This document shows positions 23,380 through 35,207 of a stretch of 64,000 nucleotides of DNA, one piece after another (positions within the stretch are counted from its first letter, which is position 1; each line of letters starts with the position of its first letter). Below the pieces are notes generated by a model. The model was not told where the DNA came from, did not search any database, and saw nothing but the letters and a program-made list of their open reading frames with translations. A program made the position numbers and the translations under genes. Origin of the DNA: Kondoa malvinella (lineage: Eukaryota > Basidiomycota > Agaricostilbomycetes > Agaricostilbales > Kondoaceae); the NCBI GenBank assembly GCA_039545315.1, contig BCIM01000001.1:482805-546804 (forward strand), written 5' to 3'.

Positions 23380-23674
23380 ATGAGGAGCTTGGATGACAGA
23401 CGAACAATCATTGTAAAAGTACATGTGAAATACTAACAAAGGGGTTGAAATGAAAAGTGTACAATACAATGAATGCTTATAAACGATGCTTGCTTGCTTA
23501 TATACATGTAAACGACGAGTTGCTTCTCTATTGCTGCCTTTTCTGCTCTTGTGTAGACTTCTCTTCTAGGCCTCCACATCGCTCTTCCATCACATCACAT
23601 CAGCCATTCCGGCTACTGCCCGACGACGCAATCCTCCTCACGATTTGACTGCCCAATCCAAACCTCTACAGACT

Positions 23675-24076
23675 TCACCGCAGCTGCTGAAATTGATTCG
23701 GCGATTGCGATAAGACTTCCGGTGTCGAGGCAGAAAAAGAATTTGAACGGGAGACGTCGGAACCAGATGAAGAGCTATTGGTTCGTTGACAAGGTATGCT
23801 GAGGTACGATGGAGAAAGTGGTCGAGCTTCCTGGTATTCCATCGGAGCAGGCTGAAGATAGGCAAATTAGATTTTGCCCCCCTTCGATAGCCGACTTCTC
23901 GAAAAACTTACAGGACTGCTGACTCGCATGTAGCCTGATTTGGGTAATGTAGAGAGAAGGAAAGCTCGCAGTGATTGTTTCTCTAGTTCTTCCTGGCTTA
24001 TGCTCATTGCCGATAAATCGAGGTTGAAATCATCGAGAATGGCTGATGAGCTCGTTGAGCAGTAGGCGGCAGACAT
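23675..24076 (-). CDS. Small unknown serine-rich protein
   Basis: Not recognised. Two exons give about 118 residues. The first begins MSAAYCSTSSSAILDDFNLD and ends in YMRVSSP at a GTAAGT donor. A 60-bp intron follows. The second exon (PAPMEYQEARPLSPSYLSIP) is Ser/Pro/Gln-rich and ends QSPNQFQQLR. Polar composition suggests disorder. The N-terminal helix around SAMSISQEELEKQSLRAFLL might bind a partner. The splice site is of good quality and the frame is kept, which supports a real gene, but no homologue comes to mind. It converges with the U-box/TPR gene and is divergent from the tubulin cofactor gene. Confidence 0.5.
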
Positions 24077-25005
24077 TATTGTTGAATTGGCTTGAGAGTG
24101 GTCTGGCTGAGACGAGCGATAAGGCACTGGTTGAGTGGGAAGAAAGTAAAGTCGAGAATGCCCGAGAGGTAAAACGTCCACACGTGCTGCAAGGAGCCCC
24201 AAGAGCCGGGGTGACAGGCTGAACATTTAGTCGAAGATAAGCTTCGGAAGCAGTACAGCCTCGCTCCGTGTACCATGCGCTATGGCAGCTTGCCTGATCC
24301 AGCTTGACACAGAGAGGCACTTGGATACAGACAGTTTAGCTTGCTACCCTTTACCCGAGCCTGGTATTCTTCCGCTAGCACATGCCGTCATAAATTGAGC
24401 CGTGGGAGTATGCTGGCCATACTATAGCGGCAATTCAGCCGAAACATCAGCCTCCTACAGGCATTGTGATGCGTCATGAGCTCGTCCTCAGGGCAAAGTC
24501 TTCTCAGAATCGTGAGAGCACGTTCTTAAGCAAGCAAAGGCGCAAGGAAGGATCTAGAGCATGATCCTCGACATTAGCTGAGAGAAATAAGTGAGCGAGA
24601 CATCAGTTGCTGCCTTAGCTTTCAACAAACAGCCGACAAATGCAGGTCTGCCCAAATAAGTCCAGCAGAGCTAGATCGACTGCCGCCAGTCCAAGGCCGA
24701 CTCGCAGAGAGCTACCGTGGCTGCTTGACACGGTGAGACTTGCACAGGTGCTCAGGTGTGGACAGATAGAGAAGATAATAGCGCAGAAGCTCCTGGGTTG
24801 GTCAGCGGAACTGCTGTACGGACCTGGGTAGATGCATAGCAATAGCATCGGTAGCAGACAGATGTAGAGCTGAACATTATGCAGATGGAAGTAGCGTGCA
24901 AAATCTGACTGATCAGAGAATCTGCTGAAGTGATAAAGCCTGAAACAATTGGCAGCAGACAATCGATAGACCGGAATTTAGAAAGCACGCGGCATTTGTT
25001 AGTGG
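24077..25005. other. Long divergent intergenic region
   Basis: 929 bp between divergent genes, one of the longest gaps here. Open frames on both strands reach about 115 codons but show no conserved motif, good starts or splice chains. It may hold an unrecognised small gene or RNA; I can support none. Confidence 0.4.
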
Positions 25006-26063
25006 ATGTCAGGAAGAGACAAACGTGCTTTCGAGCGAGTGGACGCCCATGTCCAAGCTATCAAGCAAAATTATATCTCGTCCTCGAGCAATTCATCGTC
25101 AATGGGCGACTACACAGAACTATACGAGACTCTACAACAGCAACCCGTCTTGTCTGAAGCGGATCTAAGCAAATTACGCGGCCTGTCTGAATGGTCCTAC
25201 GCGAGCCTGCCAAATTACGAGCAACGCAAACGAGATTCTGTATGCCTTTGTGACGCAGTATGAAACATGTGCTCAAGATGTCCTATGCTTGCAGCATTTG
25301 AAAGAGCTCGAAAGTCGTGTGCCAAAAGTTCAGAAGGCCAAAACTCGCTTCGGAGCAAAGAAGTCTGTTAAAGCTGAAGAACCTCTGTCTATCTCTCCTG
25401 CTGTGGCTGTATCAGAAGTACGGTGGACCGAGAATGCCTTGCTCAAAGTCAACAGCTCTGCGAATGTCAACCTTTCCCGTTTGCGTTCCTGCCTGGTGAA
25501 TTATCGTGATCAGCCTGTCGGCTCTGTAGCGCACTTGAATGACTTGCATGACTGTGTGATCGTCTTGCCTGTGATCGCTGGCAGTGTTTTTATGGCGGAT
25601 TGCTCGAATTGCTTGCTTGTCTGTGCTTGTCAGCAGGTAAGTTCCATTGAAGACGGCCGACGACCTATTGTCTCATGCTTGGTCAGCTCCGAATGCACTC
25701 AAGCACGGATATCGACGTCTGGTCACACGTCGAAACGGATCCCATTATCGAGAAATGTCAGCGCGTACGCTTCTCCAAAAACCCTGTCGAGCAACACCAA
25801 CTGTCGGTAAGCTCTATCCGCTAGGCTGCAGTACTGCGTCTCATTTACGATAGGCCGTTTCGTCTCTCCATGCAGCCGTGCAAGACTTTGACCGCCCTGC
25901 GCATGCCTTCATCACTCAAGAGCAGAATTGGTCTCTGTATGAGCCAACGTCGGCAATGAAATCCGCTCTTCGTGTCCTACTTGATGATATCAAATCCCGG
26001 GCCTATTCGGACGAAGCATTGCTGGCCACTTCGATGACAATGCTACCAAAGGCCTTGCAATAA
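25006..26063 (+). CDS. Tubulin-specific chaperone cofactor C (TBCC)
   Basis: Tubulin-folding cofactor C, the factor that triggers GTP hydrolysis on beta-tubulin in the cofactor supercomplex and releases native dimers. The N-terminal helical domain (MSGRDKRAFERVDAHVQAI) is followed, after a 53-bp intron, by HLKELESRVPKVQKAKTRF. The C-terminal beta-helix (C-CAP/cofactor C) domain has the family features: repeated strands (LNDLHDCVIVLPVIAGSVF), the QQLRMHSSTDIDVW motif whose Arg is the catalytic finger, and PIIEKCQRVRF. A last exon gives AVQDFDRPAHAF. Introns lie near 25207-25297 (with GTATGC donor), 25636-25684 and 25807-25853. The catalytic QQLR motif spans an exon junction and is intact. Length (about 280) is similar to known members. 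Confidence 0.87.
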
Positions 26064-26197
26064 ATACCTAAACGAGAGCTATACAAGTCTGGTTCTTTCT
26101 TTTCCCTGTTTTACTTCAACAAAACAACGCCCAACTTCTTCAAACAACAAAACCCAAGCTATCCACAACCCTTTGGATACAATCACTGATTTTCGTT

Positions 26198-27262
26198 TTA
26201 CATCGCCAGACCCCATTCGACCTCTTCTGCCTCTTGTATCGCACCTTGATAAGAGAAGATCGACTTGCAGTGGGACCAATCACCGAAATCGAAACCCAAG
26301 CCATCGCATTGCCCATCTTTTGGCGTCATCAAACCCGCTTCAGTGACTGTCAAAAAGGTGCATGATGTTCTCGCGCTAGAGTTCCGACTATCTGATGGGT
26401 TGTAGGAGTGTGGACGATCAAGCCGTGCTTCAGGGAAAAAGACTGGACGAGAGACTAGTGGTGCTGAATTCGGAGGTGGATCGAGATGTTCTTGATAGTT
26501 GAAGCGAGGGAGTAAAGAGCTGAGATTGAGAGGTTGAACGCGAGGAAAGTCTTTGGGCGGTAGGGGAGGTAAAGAAGAAAGGCGGCGTGGTAGTGACTGA
26601 GCTGGCATGATGGTTTCCGGCGAGAGTGTTGGAGAGGTTGATTTGGGTGAAGCGGGAAATTGTGGTGTCAGCGACATGTCGGAGCAGTGCGCAGCCAGGT
26701 CTGCAGCATCAAGAGCTGGAGACGGCGCAGAAAGCGATTCTTCGTCAGCTTCATCCAGAAAACCAGTCCATACTGCATCCAAGAGATCTGGCGTTGGTGG
26801 TATGTCTGGTATGGACGACTGTCGGTCTTGCTGCATCTCGTGCGCTCGCAAGCTGTCTTCTGCTTCCTCAAGCTGGTCGAACCAGAGTTTCGTTTCCTCG
26901 ACTAGCCTCTCTTGGGGAGCCGTTTCAATCGCCAAAGCCGAATCATGCTTCAAATCAGAATAAGAACTACAGGGCGACTCGGTGAAGCAGATGTCGATCC
27001 TTTGTTCAGACTGGATTTGCAAAGCTGAAATCAAAACAAAACAAAGTCAGACCCGATCACTTGAGGACATTGGCATCATTCACTCACGTTGCAATGCCGA
27101 CCGACGCATCAATACATTCTTGGGTGTGTTACTGAGTCGTTTGGTAAACGCTGGCAAGGAATGGCGCTTTGCAGATTGTCGATTCCCAGGCAAAAATGAA
27201 ATGATGCCAGCATTTTCAATCGATGCAAGGTCGGAACTTCTCATTTTACGATGGCGTGGCAT
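26198..27262 (-). CDS. Unknown protein with disordered, proline/serine-rich sequence
   Basis: Not recognised. The first exon (MPRHRKMRSSDLASIENAGI) is basic. It joins through a GT-AG intron of about 63 bp (near 27026-27088) to a long exon that begins LQIQSEQRIDICFTES. Most of this exon is acidic, Ser/Pro-rich and predicted disordered, with SP motifs (SPKSTSPTLSPETI). Conserved-looking aromatic patches occur at the end (GFDFGDWSHCKSIF; EEVEWGLAM). The total is about 330 residues. It could be a regulatory or scaffold protein with short linear motifs. It is convergent with the tubulin cofactor gene, with a 134-bp gap. Confidence 0.6.
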
Positions 27263-27490
27263 TCTGGTTTGTGCGTAGCTCTTCCAGATTGCTTCACGGT
27301 AGCTTGCTGAAAGAGGTTTAAGCGCAATAAACAGTGTGCTATAAACGATAATTTGCCGTTACCACGCGTAGATCGTGATGTCTCTGAGCGCTAGGGTCGA
27401 TGGACTATTGTGGGCAATCGACAAAGGGCTTCTTTATTGGTACAATGCAGACAATATTACAAAGGTTTGAACCACAACAATACGCGGATC

Positions 27491-29647
27491 CTATTGAAAC
27501 CTTGCGTGACGTTCCAGACCCTCACTCCCAAACTTTGCTCGGATGCCCTTTAGATCCGTCTCTGTAGATGCGCAATGTATACCCCATTCTCCTTGCTTGC
27601 CTCCGGCTTCTTGGGGTACTTCTCCCCAATGCCCGCGTTCAATTTCTCGTTTAGCCAGATTTGCGAGTGCTTTTCCGCCAACGAAAACGAAATCTCGTAC
27701 GCCCATCTTGCTACGCAGCGTATCGAGAGCCTGAGTCCATCGTACCGGCCGAGAAATCTGAGAGACCAGCGCAGACTTGATTTCATCCGGTGCTATAACT
27801 CGCCTTCAATATTGTACTTGTCGTGAGACTGGAGGCAGCTCACTAGATAGAACTTCACCATGCAGGCATGAGATGACTGGCTTGCTAGGTGCTTTGACTT
27901 GTATCGACGGATGAGCCAGAGCGACCCTCATTCCCGCTTCCGCCGGTATCTGCGAGCCTGTAGGACCAGGTCCATCGTCAGTACACGATTGTACAACGTT
28001 GAAGCTGATACGTACGAGTATGGAAAGCGGTCCAGCCTGTGATCGGCTTTCAGTAAGCATGCCAGAATGCTAACCCCGAGAACGACTCACAAGGTATATC
28101 AGCAGCATGGTATGCCATCCCTTTCTCATGCAACAAATGTGCCGTATGATGTATCGCCGCTCTGGTCCCCGCCAGCACAATTTGCGCAGACTGTCAGTAT
28201 GCCCTGTACAGTCAGAACACATTGCTCGGATGGACGAAAGAGCTGACGCTGTTGAACGAAGCGATTTCGATAGTACCCAAAGGACTATTCCTATGAGCTC
28301 TTCGTATCTGCTTCACTTCCATAGCGAATTCTTCGTGTGTGATGTTCTGTAAACTTCATTCAGGCGTGACCCCAGAGGGACATGATGAGGAAACGCACGG
28401 GATTAATCATCAGCGCAGACATTTGAGCTCGTTCAGCTGCAGGTGCGTCTTCCGCCATGTACGATTGCAAGTTGGACGTCATAAGTGTTCTTGATGTCAA
28501 TAAACCGTGTAGACGCTGTGAAGAAGCCAACAAGAGAAAATCAGTACAAGACTGATGATCCAATTGGCCACTCACAGTCAGCCATACACCTTCAGCGAAC
28601 GAAACAGCACCAGACGCTACCAACGCAGCGAATTCACCGGAAGAATGACCGGCGAAACAAGACGCCATCTCCGTTATTGGTGTATTGAACTCTTTCTCTA
28701 ATGTTCTCAGAAGCGCAATAGCAGTAATGAGGATCGCGGGTTGAGCATTAGATGATTTCGTAAGTCGTTGCTACAGCACAGACTCAGTCAAGTGAAGAGG
28801 GAGGAGGTTGCGAACCAACTTGGGAATCACCAAAGACGATCTGCCTGAGTTGGTCGGCTGATCGTTCTGTTTGCCAAGCGGGCCAGTTGTCTAAATCTAG
28901 CTTCTGTAGTTCCGGATGGGAAGGTAGGTCTAGATTTTTCCTCCATGCTTCAAATCGTGATAATGCCTGTGCGTAAAGATTCCCGCATGAGCTGATATAC
29001 AGCACACGAGACAGTGCGCACCTCTTCTGCTTCTTCCCATGTTTCCCGAGCGGACGTATACTGATCAGAAGAAAGCAGAAAAGAGCCCATGAGGAGATAT
29101 TGACTTCCTGTTCCGGAGAACAATGCAGCCATAGGACGTTTTGGCGCAGGCTATTCGTACCAGTCATGAGTTTGAAGCCGACGCAAGCGCAAGGTGAATA
29201 CGAACATCAGGACCTTGATAAGCCGTCTGGGATAATGCATCTACACCAGTTCCTTGCCAAGATGCTTCCACAGCTTCCCGTCCCTTCTCCTCTGCTGCAT
29301 CCCATTCTTTCCTAAGCGCCTGCATCTTCTCCCGCGGTATGGACGTTTGCGCTCGTTTCCTTCTCTCGACTGAAGGGCATTCATCGTGGGCTGTAGGATC
29401 TCGATAGCGTTTATAGTAATTTGGATCTACGTCGAGCGACAATGACTGTGTCACAATGCAATCAGTATCGGAATCGCTGAATTGAGGGAAAGGCAGAACT
29501 GACACCATACGGTTCGAAGCCTGCAGATTGTAAGGCTGCCGTTGAAGGTACCACTACAGGAGAAGTGTGGAAATGCGCTGAACGACGCAGAATACGAGCT
29601 GCAGCTGCCATTTGGCCAAGTATGATGCGCGGGGCCCTTCGAACCAA
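27491..29647 (-). CDS. MCT1: Mitochondrial malonyl-CoA:ACP transacylase
   Basis: Enzyme of mitochondrial type II fatty acid synthesis, which loads malonate from CoA onto acyl carrier protein and so supports lipoic acid production. The catalytic serine is in CFAGHSSGEFAALVASG. Upstream is the domain start AALFSGTGSQYLLMG. Further family blocks are MSALMINP, GMRVALAHPSIQVKAPS, and the C-terminal helix VRDFVFVGGKALANLAKRE. The N-terminus MVRRAPRIILGQMAAAARIL with SAHFHTSP has the features of a mitochondrial presequence. At least seven short introns are required. A second Met at 29611 would still leave a basic presequence. The acyltransferase is complete, with no sign of other FAS domains. The gene is tandem with an unknown ORF upstream. 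Confidence 0.87.
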
Positions 29648-30084
29648 AAGGATAGAATCAAGGGATTTATAAAGAGGCTTGGGTATTACTACGGGCTCAT
29701 ATGGTATGCTGCTTTGACTACACGCTCTAGGGGTATTCGGTTAGTGTCGGTAAGCGGTGGTAGAGAGATATGAGGCTGTTCAAACCTCCGAAATTGACCG
29801 GGACGAAGGTTGAATGGAAGGACCATGTCCGAGAAACTCTCATGGATCACAAGCGGCTTGCTCATACTCTTCAGATTGGTCAATGAGACTTCCACTTGCA
29901 GACATCAAATACCGGCTTGCATATGCATCTTGCCTCGATCGGATGCTTGACTCGGGACTAACTGCCATACTGCTGCTCTCTGTTCCGCTGTGGCCCTCGG
30001 GCATTCACTGCTGCTTCCTATATGATCTTTCGGAGCTTTTTACCATGTCTGCTCACTCCATAATGCGTCATGACGAGTAAATTG
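29648..30084. other. Region between MCT1 and an unknown ORF
   Basis: 437 bp, same-strand neighbours. A minus-strand open frame of 68 codons (29689-29895) has no clear start or family. It should include the MCT1 promoter. Confidence 0.35.
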
Positions 30085-30573
30085 TCAGACAAGGGCTTTC
30101 TGCTTTCTGTTCTGGTTTCCACGAAGCATACTGCAATGCTGTCTGCCTATCCGATTCTCTAGCATATTCTTGCGCGATTCTACGATGTTCGGGCAACCTC
30201 TCTCTATCTCTTTTACTGCAGCTCTACGCGCATACCCATCACTGCGGTAAAGCTTGGTAGCATGGTCGTGGAGTCTTTCATCGCACAAGCCTATTGGTGA
30301 AGCGCTTCCCTTGTGTTCAGGCTGTCTTGCTTCTGATCTACTGCACACTTTGCTCTGCGTCTCGTCCGAAGATTGCTTCAATTCGCACACGCATCCACAA
30401 TAATCCTTGACCGCTCTACCAGTATTGACTAATCCGCCTACCATCTGCTCGACAGCTGCACTCCGAAAAGCAGCGAGCCAGCTCGGAGACTTATTATGCT
30501 TTCCCTCCAGCCGCTCGCTCTCAAGTATTGTGATGATAGCCAGGGCTGCATAGTTAAGAGTATAGATAGACAA
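30085..30573 (-). CDS. Unknown 162-residue ORF, cysteine-containing and basic
   Basis: Single uninterrupted frame that starts MSIYTLNYAALAIITILESE. It contains scattered cysteines (DYCGCVCELKQ; GLCDERLHDHA; RGCPNIVES; RQHCSML) and ends in a basic tail. I see no known domain. Its first 17 residues form a hydrophobic patch that might be a signal or anchor. Composition looks protein-like rather than low complexity, but coding status is unproved and splicing could alter both ends. It lies upstream of, and on the same strand as, MCT1 and is divergent from the MARVEL-type gene (253 bp apart). Confidence 0.35.
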   Translation of the reverse strand: MSIYTLNYAALAIITILESERLEGKHNKSPSWLAAFRSAAVEQMVGGLVNTGRAVKDYCGCVCELKQSSDETQSKVCSRSEARQPEHKGSASPIGLCDERLHDHATKLYRSDGYARRAAVKEIERGCPNIVESRKNMLENRIGRQHCSMLRGNQNRKQKALV

Positions 30574-30826
30574 TCGTACTATTCAGGCACAGAGTAGAAA
30601 GTTCACGCAACATAACAGCGGACGTCATCGGCCCCGGTGGCTGACCGGGTTTCCGCATAAGGCCAGGCTGCCAATTGTTGTTTCTGACCATCCTAGGAAT
30701 TTCTTCAACCACCTACGACTTCTAATTAACACTACTACCCTTATCACTTGTGAGCAGCATCCCTCAGACTTAGCCGCACTCGCTTACGCAGACTTGACAG
30801 TTCCCATCAAACCTCTCTTCACAGCA

Positions 30827-31603
30827 ATGGCATTAGGCGACATCGTAAAGAGTCAGTCTGACTTTTGCATATACACGGGACCACGAGACTCATACTGTTG
30901 CGCTCACAGAGGCTCAGCCAGCTTTCCTAGGCTTCTTGGCTTTCATTGGTGTGTTGATATAATTTCCTGTCTCGGAAATTCCGGGATACTAACATGTCGG
31001 TCAGCCTTCATTGAGATGGTCATCACTGCCGTCCTTGTATCGTCATACAACCGGAATAACGACTACCCGTCGGACGGCATCAAGGGTTCAGTCCGTTTCT
31101 TGCTTTTCACTTCCATGTAAGCACCATATTGCCTATTGACTAGGCACTTCGCTGACCTCTTATTGATAAGATGGACCATCGTATTCGGTGCATTCTTCAT
31201 TGCCGCATTCCTTAAAGCCACCACTTCAATCATTGCTTCGATCGCCTCGCAAGCAGCATGGGTTTTGCTCACATGGTTGTTCTGGCTCGCCGGCGCAGCA
31301 GCAATGACCAACTACCTCGATGGCGGATTGAACTGCGGCTCTTTTGACGGACCTCACTGCAGTATGTCCTTGCCCTGTTGTTTTAATCGGTAGGGAGCTG
31401 ACTTTGTTATGCGCAGACAACCTTAATGCTACTCTAGCGTTCGCCTGGATCCAGTTCATCCTCTTTACCTTCCTCTTTGTCTTCCTCCTCTTCCTTGGCT
31501 TCAGGTCAGTCATTACACATGATGAAATTTAGTGGATACTAAAAAGTCCGCTTGCAGGTCATCGAAGAACGGCAACGGCATCACTGGCCCTCTGACCGCC
31601 TAA
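30827..31603 (+). CDS. MARVEL-type four-helix membrane protein
   Basis: Small membrane protein of about 190 residues with four hydrophobic segments, in the MARVEL-like fungal group (Nce102/Sur7-related in layout). The first exon reads MALGDIVK. The next exons give PAFLGFLAFI, then AFIEMVITAVLVSSYN, then TIVFGAFFIAAFLKATTSI and AAWVLLTWLFWLAGAAAMT, and finally AFAWIQFILFTFLFVFLLFL. Between helices 3 and 4 is the segment NYLDGGLNC with a second Cys in PHCN, a Cys pair common in such extracellular loops. It ends with a short polar tail (NGNGITGPLTA). Introns are about 30852-30899, 30949-31005, 31118-31170, 31362-31417 and 31505-31558. Such proteins organise plasma-membrane domains. The precise family is inferred from topology. 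Confidence 0.72.
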
Positions 31604-32301
31604 AGAAACAAAGCACTTCCCATCGTACAACTAATCACAAAGCAGCAAAAGTAGATGGACAACATTCGACCCTATTTTAATAGTGTATTGCCCCTTTTTC
31701 CTCTCCTCCAGCCCTTTGCAGGAAGGATTAACCCTTGTACAAGCTTCTAAAAATCATAATGTTCCGTTTCGTAATGCATATAGTACATAATACCTTGCTT
31801 TTTTCACTTGCCCACCTTTGAATCTTCACTAGCGATAGGTTGACTTGCTGTCGTGATTGGCGCCAACTCGCGAAATCTTGGGTAGCTCACCAGTAGCTTT
31901 CTATTCAGCAGCATACACCGCGCACGCTTTGCAAGAGCGAATCCTCAAGCTTCCCGCTATCGACCGCGCGCCTTCAGTCGAATTACTTTTGGCCTTTGCA
32001 AGCGTGCAAGAGTATCTGCAACAGACTGTGACAAGCAATCCATCACGTCCTCATCATCGTGTCCACGCACGAGCATCAGCAAGACTGTCAAGAGACGTCC
32101 GACGAGAAGCTCAAATCCTTTGCTACACGGTTTTGTCGCAGCATCAGCTCGCAGAGTGTCGCAGCACAATAGTTCAAGATCTGCACAGACTCGCAGTCGC
32201 CTTTGACCTTGCCAGGACAACTGGTCTTTGCTAGTCCTACCAAGAGCATTCTGCAGACAAAGCAATTCTGATCCCATTGAACACACAAGACAATACCTAG
32301 A
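31604..32301. other. Intergenic region with a doubtful open frame
   Basis: 698 bp between two same-strand genes. A plus-strand open frame at 31857-32234 (125 codons, e.g. SPVAFYSAAYTAHALQERIL and SVELLLAFASVQEYLQQ) begins directly after a stop codon and has no ATG. It could be a coding exon only if an upstream exon is spliced in. I could not find a plausible donor-acceptor pair that gives an in-frame start. Treated as uncertain. Confidence 0.3.
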
Positions 32302-35111
32302 ATGTCTGAACTATCGCCTGAAGAACGAGCAGCACAATTAGCAAAAGCGAAAGCTCGCGTACGTCCCTCATCAACTCAATTTCTTTTGATCTGCTGAACG
32401 CGCGCAAATAGCTCAAGAACCACAAGAAGAAATCAGGCAAAGCTTCTACTACTGGAGCACCACCAGCGTCTGTTGTAGAAGCTAGAGAGACGGTCGAGAA
32501 GTTGTCCAAGATTGAGCAGGAGGAGAAAGAAGCAAAGGCTGATACGAAGCCAGAGACTGCTCAGGAGGATGCTGCGGACCCACCTGCCACAGAAACTCAA
32601 GCGAAGCCCGAAAAGAAAGCCGAAGATGCAGTAAAGGAGGACGCCAAGAATGAAGCTGCTGCCGCTATTGATGATGAGAAGGAAGAGACTGTCAAAGTGG
32701 AAGCATCGGACGCAGTGAAGGCCAACGCTGCCAGTTCAGAGGTGAACGGGCATGTCTCGTAAGTGTTTGCCTCGATGCATGCAGACAGATATTCAAGGCT
32801 CTGTAGACCGAGAGAAACCGCTACCACAGAATCAACTCAAGGCAATGAAGACACTTCAAAAGAGCTCCAAGACCTCGTCGACAGTCAACAATCCACAATC
32901 AATCTACTCGTCTCGGAGAAATCTTCCCTTTCTACCCAATTAGACTCTGCCGAATCCAAGCTGTCCGATCTCGAAGATAGACTGGAAGAGTCGAGTGAGA
33001 AATTGGGTCAATTAGCTGAGTTGCGTACGAAGGTTGACGAGTTGCAGAAAGAGCTAGCGAGTGAGAAAAGCCGGAAGGAAGAGGTCGAGGGGCAGACCGA
33101 GGAGGTTGCTGCCAAAGTAAGAGAACTGGTGAGGCTCCTATGGTTTGAAAAGGAACGTTCTTACTCACGAGAAAGCAGGAACGCGAACTCAGCCGAACTA
33201 AATCAAGCAAAGACGAACTACAATCCAGTCTTGATTCGCAAGCTGAAGAGCTAGACGAGCACAAAAAACGACTAGCGAAGTCTTCATCGCAAGACGAGCT
33301 GCAAGAAATCGAAACACGACTCAAGGCAAAAAGCTCGCATGCCGATTCGCTTGAAGCTGAACTTTCCAAATCAAAGTCGTTAGCTAGCAAAATGACCAAA
33401 GAGCGGGATGATTTGCAAGCACGCGTGGACAAGCTATCGAAAGAATTGGAAGAGGCTCAATCTGCATCAACGAAAGCTAGCAGCGAACGAGACAGCCTCC
33501 AGAAGACACTAGAGGAGCTTCGGAAACAGCATCAAGAAGCTTCAGATAGCGCCACTTCTCTTCAAAGCAAACTCGACGACCTCGAATCCGCTCACGACAA
33601 ATTACGATCCACAAGCAAATCTCAATCTTCCGAATTATCGACGCTCAACGCGACTCTCTCGAAAACTCAAACCCAACTCAAAGATGCCGAATCAGCCAGC
33701 GCGACTGTATCTGCACGACGAGATGCACTACAAAAGGACAATGAAGAGCTCATGTCCGATTTGACCGAATTGAGGGAGAAGACTGTTCGTTTGTCTGATG
33801 AGTTGGCTGAAAAGAGCGAAAAGCTTGACACCGCCAATAGAAGTATCAGGGAGAAGGATACAGAGACTGATAAGCTGCGGTCGGACTTGCAAAGCGGTCG
33901 GGATGGGTCCAAAGATGCGAATGAGCGATTGCAGGCGAGCGAGAAAGAGGCGACAGACTTGAAGGAGAAGGTTGAGCGGGCCCAGAGGGAGGTAGAATAT
34001 GCGCAGGATGAGGGCAAGACGAGGGAGAGCGAGATTGACTCGTTGCGAGCCAAGCTGACACAAGCCGATTCGGAGAGCAAACAAGCGAAGAAAGACCACA
34101 CCTCCGCGCGGGAAGAGCTTCAGACGCAGAAGGTCAAGCTGGAAGAGATTGAGCGACAAGCTGAGGAAGAGAAGAGTAGACGAACTGCTTTGGAGCAAGA
34201 ACTGGCATCGCTCAAAGATCAGCTTGAACAGCAGCAATCCGAAGTTGAAGAGCTTCGAACATTCAAATCGCAAAGTGAGAATGAATTGTCGACCGAGAAG
34301 GCGCCTGATTTCTCCCCACTTGCACCTTCAAACGCAATTTCGCCGTTGGAGTCCAAAAATCATGTCGCACATCAAGAACCATCAGAGCCTCAGAAGAAGC
34401 AAATCGAGGACATGCAGAAACAGATAGACGACTTGAATGCGCTTGTCTTGATCGAGCGAGACAAGGCTATGAAAGCAATGGCAGAAGTCTTTGGTATGGG
34501 CTCTACACCATCTCCATCCCGACCTATTCTACCGCAAGCGCCTATTAGTCAGACATCTCTTTTCGCCGCCACGGAACGAAGGGAATCTATTTCACCTTTA
34601 TCCACACCGGACGACCCGATGAACCAGCTACAGCAGTCAACGTTTCGGCGACCGCCTGCTTTTGTGCATAGACGATCTGCTTCTCACCTGCCTACGCTAA
34701 ACGAAAATTTGCAGGCATCGGAGAGACACGATTTCGCCTACTCGCCCAAAGGTTCTCTTGTTCCTCTACCTTCTCCGCCTATTCGTCTACCCTCGCCATC
34801 TTCCGAACGAAGGTCGTTCCTTCGGTCCAGTGGACCTCTACCGCCTGCGACCAGACATGCTCGTAGACAAAGTTTGACCATGCTCAAAAGTCGGATGGAG
34901 GAAGAACTTGGTATGCCAGATATACTGGCGCAACAGTCTGTCGCACCTGCAAGCTCTGGTATTCCAGCGCTTCAGCAGCACGATCATAGACGACCGGCTG
35001 CGAAATTGGGTCAAGACCTGATTTGGTGAGTCCTTACTGTTGTGTTGATCTAGCAAGCTCATCAGATATCGCAGGTGTTCAAATTGCTCTGGGGATATGC
35101 TGGTCATATGA
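32302..35111 (+). CDS. Large coiled-coil protein, GM130/golgin-like
   Basis: About 860 residues. The start MSELSPEERAAQLAKAKARL, followed after a 54-bp intron by KNHKKKSGKAS, resembles the N-terminal p115-binding region of GM130-type golgins (AKKKL...). An acidic/Ala-rich segment follows. Then comes a continuous heptad-rich coiled coil from about residue 180 to 650, with runs such as LSDLEDRLEESSEKLGQLAE and RDDLQARVDKLSKELEEAQ. The C-terminal 170 residues are Ser/Pro-rich, and the last exon ends in WCSNCSGDMLVI. Introns lie near 32358-32411, 32758-32808, 33129-33178 and 35028-35074. A role as Golgi tether is inferred from layout only. A myosin-like or spindle coiled-coil protein is possible. 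It converges with CCT7. Confidence 0.7.
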
Positions 35112-35207
35112 GAGATTGGGAGGGAAGAAAGATCATGTAGAATAGGTTAAAGAAGTCGTAAGCACGCATGGAATGCTAATGTTTTGCACTTGGAATCTAT
35201 CATGCGA

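Noticed and set aside
24077..25005. Minus-strand 96- and 115-codon frames in the long gap
   Set aside because: No conserved motif, no good splice partners and no protein-like pattern; expected by chance in 929 bp.
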